Shown: one piece after another, positions 61,816-64,000 of the stretch | Layout of the letters: each line of letters opens with the position of its first letter | How positions within the stretch are numbered: position 1 is the first letter of the stretch | Assembly: GCA_900230115.1 (NCBI GenBank) | Contig: LT907983.1 | Span: 4,262,774 to 4,326,773 of the forward strand | Direction: 5' to 3' | DNA: 64,000 nucleotides | DNA from: Spirosomataceae bacterium TFI 002 | GTDB lineage: Bacteria > Bacteroidota > Bacteroidia > Cytophagales > Spirosomataceae | Position numbers and translations under genes: made by a program | The notes under the pieces: model-generated | Database searches by the model: none | What the model saw: the letters and a program-made list of their open reading frames with translations, nothing else | What the model was told of the DNA's origin: nothing

Positions 61816-62335
61816 AGCCTCCGTATTCAGGAAATAATGCTATCCCACTGTAACCTATATTCCAGTAATTGAAAAATTACTAAAGCCTCCGTATTCAGGA
61901 AATAATGCTATCCCACTGTAACCGGCTGTATTCTGGTTTGGTATTTTTGTATAGCCTCAGTATTCAGGAAATAATGCTATCCCACTGTAACCATTAACAA
62001 ATCGAACTAAAGAGATGCAAGCCTCCGTATTCAGGAAATAATGCTATCCCACTGTAACATTAATTCATTTTTTCAATAAAATTATATTAGCCTCCGTATT
62101 CAGGAAATAATGCTATCCCACTGTAACTATTTCTTGAACACGATAATTATCTTGGAAGCCTCCGTATTCAGGAAATAATGCTATCCCACTGTAACTGATT
62201 TCGTTCTTGTTTGCTTCTGCGATTTAGAGCCTCCGTATTCAGGAAATAATGCTATCCCACTGTAACTATGGATGAAAGACAAGGATTTAATTGAATAGCC
62301 TCCGTATTCAGGAAATAATGCTATCCCACTGTAAC
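61816..62335 (-). repeat. Newer block of CRISPR repeats (plus-strand ending ACTGTAAC type)
   Basis: Eight leader-side repeats end in CCCACTGTAAC in place of CCCAATGAAAT; the other 31 bases are the same, except CTCAG for CTCCG in the repeat at 61953. The switch is complete between repeats 12 and 13. Confidence 0.95.
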
Positions 62336-62512
62336 AGCAACTTTTTGTAAGTAACTATCAATAAGGATATTGTGAGGAAAAGTGGCAGTTTCAAATCCAT
62401 TTCATTAGGCGTTTTTGGGATTGATTTGTATGTCAATGAACATTTTTCGGGAAATCGAAGATACTATTTCTTAATTTTTCGAGTAGTAAATATCATCATA
62501 TTTTTCTTTTTT
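62336..62512 (-). promoter_or_regulatory. CRISPR leader
   Basis: 177 bp between the newest repeat and the cas2 stop. It is AT-rich, with long T runs near 62475-62515, and has no reading frame. Its place beside the undamaged repeats and cas2 makes it the leader, where new spacers are inserted. Confidence 0.7.
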
Positions 62513-62809
62513 TTATAGAAAAACCTGTTCTATTTCTTCACTTAAATATTGGCCAAGTTTGCTTGCAAATGGGCTGTCGATAAGGGTACTTAGGTGCACT
62601 CTAGTGTAAAACAACGAATCGTGTTCTTGCTCCTTTACCAATGGTGTAAGCTTAGGTAGCATTGCTGTTATATCCACCATATTAGTATATTTTATATATA
62701 CAGAGTATTGGAGCATGCACCATTCTTTTTTTAGCAACTTCTTTTGAAGGCGAGTTCTTCTCTTGTCTTCACCAATGTCATACATGAGGAGGTAATAATA
62801 CTTATCCAT
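62513..62809 (-). CDS. cas2: CRISPR-associated endonuclease Cas2
   Basis: A 98-residue protein with the ferredoxin-like Cas2 fold: KYYYLLMYDIGEDKRRTRLQKKL with the conserved Asp at 11, and LQYSVYIKYT. It joins Cas1 to form the spacer integrase. It overlaps cas1 by 8 nt and is read toward the leader and array. Confidence 0.95.
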   Translation of the reverse strand: MDKYYYLLMYDIGEDKRRTRLQKKLLKKEWCMLQYSVYIKYTNMVDITAMLPKLTPLVKEQEHDSLFYTRVHLSTLIDSPFASKLGQYLSEEIEQVFL

Positions 62810-63686
62810 TTAGTTTTATGTAATTGGCTGTTTCTTTCACAAGGTTTTGAATTATTTTAATCCTCAGGAATCGCTGCTCTTGTTTTTTATAAATATAGGT
62901 ATGAAACTCGGTGGCAAGAGTTTTCCTCCATTCAATACTCAATCCATTAGAAATGTCCACCTTTTGAGTTTTCATTTTTATGCGAAGGTTGATCAGTATT
63001 TCTTCACAAAATGGGCGAAACGGCTCTATGATATCAAAAAGAAAAGCTTTTTGTTTTCTACTTGTACCATGATGAAAACCCATATAGGGGTCCAGGTGTT
63101 TTTTGATCAATTCTTTTTCAATCAAATAATATAACATACCATAGAGGTAATTGAGCGATGCATTCCAAATATCTGGTGGGTCTCGTTTTACTCTTTTTAG
63201 TTGAATGCCATTAGAAATGACCCGTAAATACCTTTTCCAAAATTGGGCGTCATAGGCACCTTCTTTGGCTAATACTTCTGAGCTTTCAAAGTCCATGAAA
63301 CTTGGAAGCTTATATTTGACTTTTAAATGTTCTAATATCATTGATCTTCGTGCAAATTTCATAACCAACCAAGTAGCACAGAGCTCTTGAGTATGATGAG
63401 TACCCACCATCTGTAATTGCTTGAGAGCTATTGCCGAGCCTGCACCATAGCCGGGTGCATAGGTGCTACCATAGATGTAGCCTTGCTCCCTACTAAAATA
63501 GATGGGCACATTGTATTTATAGCATGCTGCTATAACATTACTATTTAAGGTAATATTTGGACCAAGGTAAATAGCAGCTAAATAACGATAGGCATAATGG
63601 GTATCAATGGTTTCATTTTTTATGTGAAGCCGTGTTCCATCTGAGCTTAAAATTGTATCTTTGGTAGTAAGGTGCAACGAAACCAT
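62802..63686 (-). CDS. cas1: CRISPR-associated integrase Cas1
   Basis: A 294-residue protein. An N-terminal beta-sandwich (SLHLTTKDTILSSDGTRLHIKN) is followed by a helical catalytic domain with the metal-site Glu in YGMLYYLIEKEL, His in LDPYMGFHHG and the Glu/Asp in LFDIIEPFRP. It integrates spacers with Cas2. The ATG at 63686 is chosen; the frame stays open to 63794, but that stretch is unlike Cas1 and lies opposite another coding frame. No reverse transcriptase or Cas6 fusion is seen. Confidence 0.95.
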   Translation of the reverse strand: MVSLHLTTKDTILSSDGTRLHIKNETIDTHYAYRYLAAIYLGPNITLNSNVIAACYKYNVPIYFSREQGYIYGSTYAPGYGAGSAIALKQLQMVGTHHTQELCATWLVMKFARRSMILEHLKVKYKLPSFMDFESSEVLAKEGAYDAQFWKRYLRVISNGIQLKRVKRDPPDIWNASLNYLYGMLYYLIEKELIKKHLDPYMGFHHGTSRKQKAFLFDIIEPFRPFCEEILINLRIKMKTQKVDISNGLSIEWRKTLATEFHTYIYKKQEQRFLRIKIIQNLVKETANYIKLNG

Positions 63687-63689
63687 ACA

Positions 63690-64000
63690 ATGAAATATTA
63701 CAAGGTATATTACAAGAAAATTACAAACTTTAATAGCAAAAAACAAATTGGCTACGAGGTTAAAAATGGACTCATTCCAATAGATCCTTTTCACGATGAA
63801 TTGATCAAAGACTTGTCATTGATTCACTTACTTTTTTATCAGGATGGTTTAAGTTTTACAGTGATTACTGATGATTTAAAAAGGTTGAAAGAAACCGAAG
63901 AAATCATCTTAAAGAATAGTGGTAAAGGATATCGATTTTCTCATGTGGAAGAAATGAAAAAGCCAATTGCAAAACTTGGGAAAAAGCTTTATTCTTATGT
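63690..64000 (+). CDS. Start of an unidentified gene divergent from cas1
   Basis: An open frame from ATG at 63690 (MKYYKVYYKKITNFNSKKQI) to the window edge, 103 codons with no stop. No domain is recognised in this part. Its ATG is only 3 bp from the cas1 ATG, so each promoter would lie inside the other gene, or the true start is elsewhere (GTG at 63672 or a later codon). Position suggests a CRISPR-linked gene. Confidence 0.55.
   Translation, partial: MKYYKVYYKKITNFNSKKQIGYEVKNGLIPIDPFHDELIKDLSLIHLLFYQDGLSFTVITDDLKRLKETEEIILKNSGKGYRFSHVEEMKKPIAKLGKKLYSY

Larger units (their letters stand above)
60982..62335 (-). CRISPR. CRISPR array, 20 repeats and 19 spacers
   Basis: 39-bp repeats occur at 60982, 61052, 61123, 61193, 61261, 61330, 61402, 61474, 61543 (38 bp), 61610, 61678, 61748, 61816, 61884, 61953, 62020, 62089, 62157, 62228 and 62297. 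Spacers are 28-33 bp. The leftmost three repeats carry several changes, so the left end is the old trailer and the leader is on the right, next to cas2. Read leftward, the repeat begins GTTACAGTGGGATAGC (leader side) or ATTTCATTGGGATAGC (trailer side) and ends CCTGAATACGGAGGCT. The direction matches cas1-cas2. Confidence 0.98.

Noticed and set aside
63687-63794. Longer Cas1 start giving a hydrophobic N-terminus
   Set aside because: The added residues do not resemble Cas1 and lie opposite a better plus-strand frame; the family N-terminus fits the ATG at 63686.
27892-64000. A second copy of the tRNA-Arg 3' end as the right attachment site, and an integrase
   Set aside because: I saw neither by eye. 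The island may extend past the window or have no attachment repeats left; an exact-match search is needed.

Overview
The window is AT-rich DNA from a member of the Bacteroidota, probably in or near the Cytophagales. The support is a TonB-dependent receptor with a carboxypeptidase-like N-terminal domain, BlaI/M56-TonB regulatory genes, single-domain LytTR proteins, a short histone H1-like protein, a glycine-tailed RRM protein, and promoters of the TTG / TAnnTTTG type instead of sigma-70 type. Shine-Dalgarno sequences are mostly absent, so starts were chosen by homology, signal peptides and overlaps.

Positions 1 to about 28 kb look like ordinary chromosome. In order they hold: a truncated conserved gene, an RRM protein, a lipoprotein plus TonB-receptor operon behind a perfect 15-bp palindrome, a Nudix CoA pyrophosphatase, a COG2509-type flavoprotein, an isolated nuoIJK cluster whose NuoI carries a long PAFKPT-type repeat tail, a heparinase-like lyase, an M28 peptidase, citrate synthase, a LytTR protein, an ABC exporter pair and an M23 peptidase. 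Next come two paralogous BlaR1-like M56/TonB proteins with a BlaI repressor. The two promoters carry the same pair of ACTAA-N4-TTAGT operators. A POT peptide transporter, an SUI1 factor, a DUF4440 lipoprotein, a MaoC hydratase, a histone H1-like protein and an alpha-oxoamine synthase follow. The block ends with tRNA-Ser(GCU), tRNA-Pro(UGG) and tRNA-Arg(UCU).

From the tRNA cluster to the right edge (about 36 kb) the content is a defence island. The first module reads leftward: hsdM2 and a PD-(D/E)XK protein; then, behind three operators spaced exactly 40 bp apart, hipB-hipS-hipT-hsdM-hsdS-(GHKL ATPase/nuclease)-hsdR. Most junctions in it overlap or nearly touch. This joins a three-part HipBST kinase toxin system to a type I restriction-modification operon that also contains a sacsin/MORC-like ATPase. 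The second module reads rightward: a 1472-residue KAP-like membrane NTPase with a TPR-like region, overlapping a 235-residue partner. A trimeric-fibre-like protein with 17-residue repeats, two regulators and a hypothetical gene follow.

The third module (57.6 to 51.7 kb, leftward) is a tight seven-gene run: exported vWA protein, membrane protein, small basic protein, Ycf46-like AAA+ ATPase, DegT-like PLP enzyme, zinc-ribbon membrane protein, lipoprotein. I do not recognise it as a named system. The fourth module (60.9 to 57.8 kb) is a type III CRISPR ancillary set: a CARF-PD-(D/E)XK nuclease (Card1/Can2-like), Csx20, and a four-TM protein with a CARF-like cytosolic domain. It lies downstream of a 20-repeat CRISPR array and cas2-cas1. 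The array is split: the 12 older repeats and the 8 leader-side repeats differ at the 8 nt that form the repeat's 5' end. No interference complex (Cas10/Csm/Cmr) is in the window; it may lie beyond the right edge, where a divergent unidentified gene begins.
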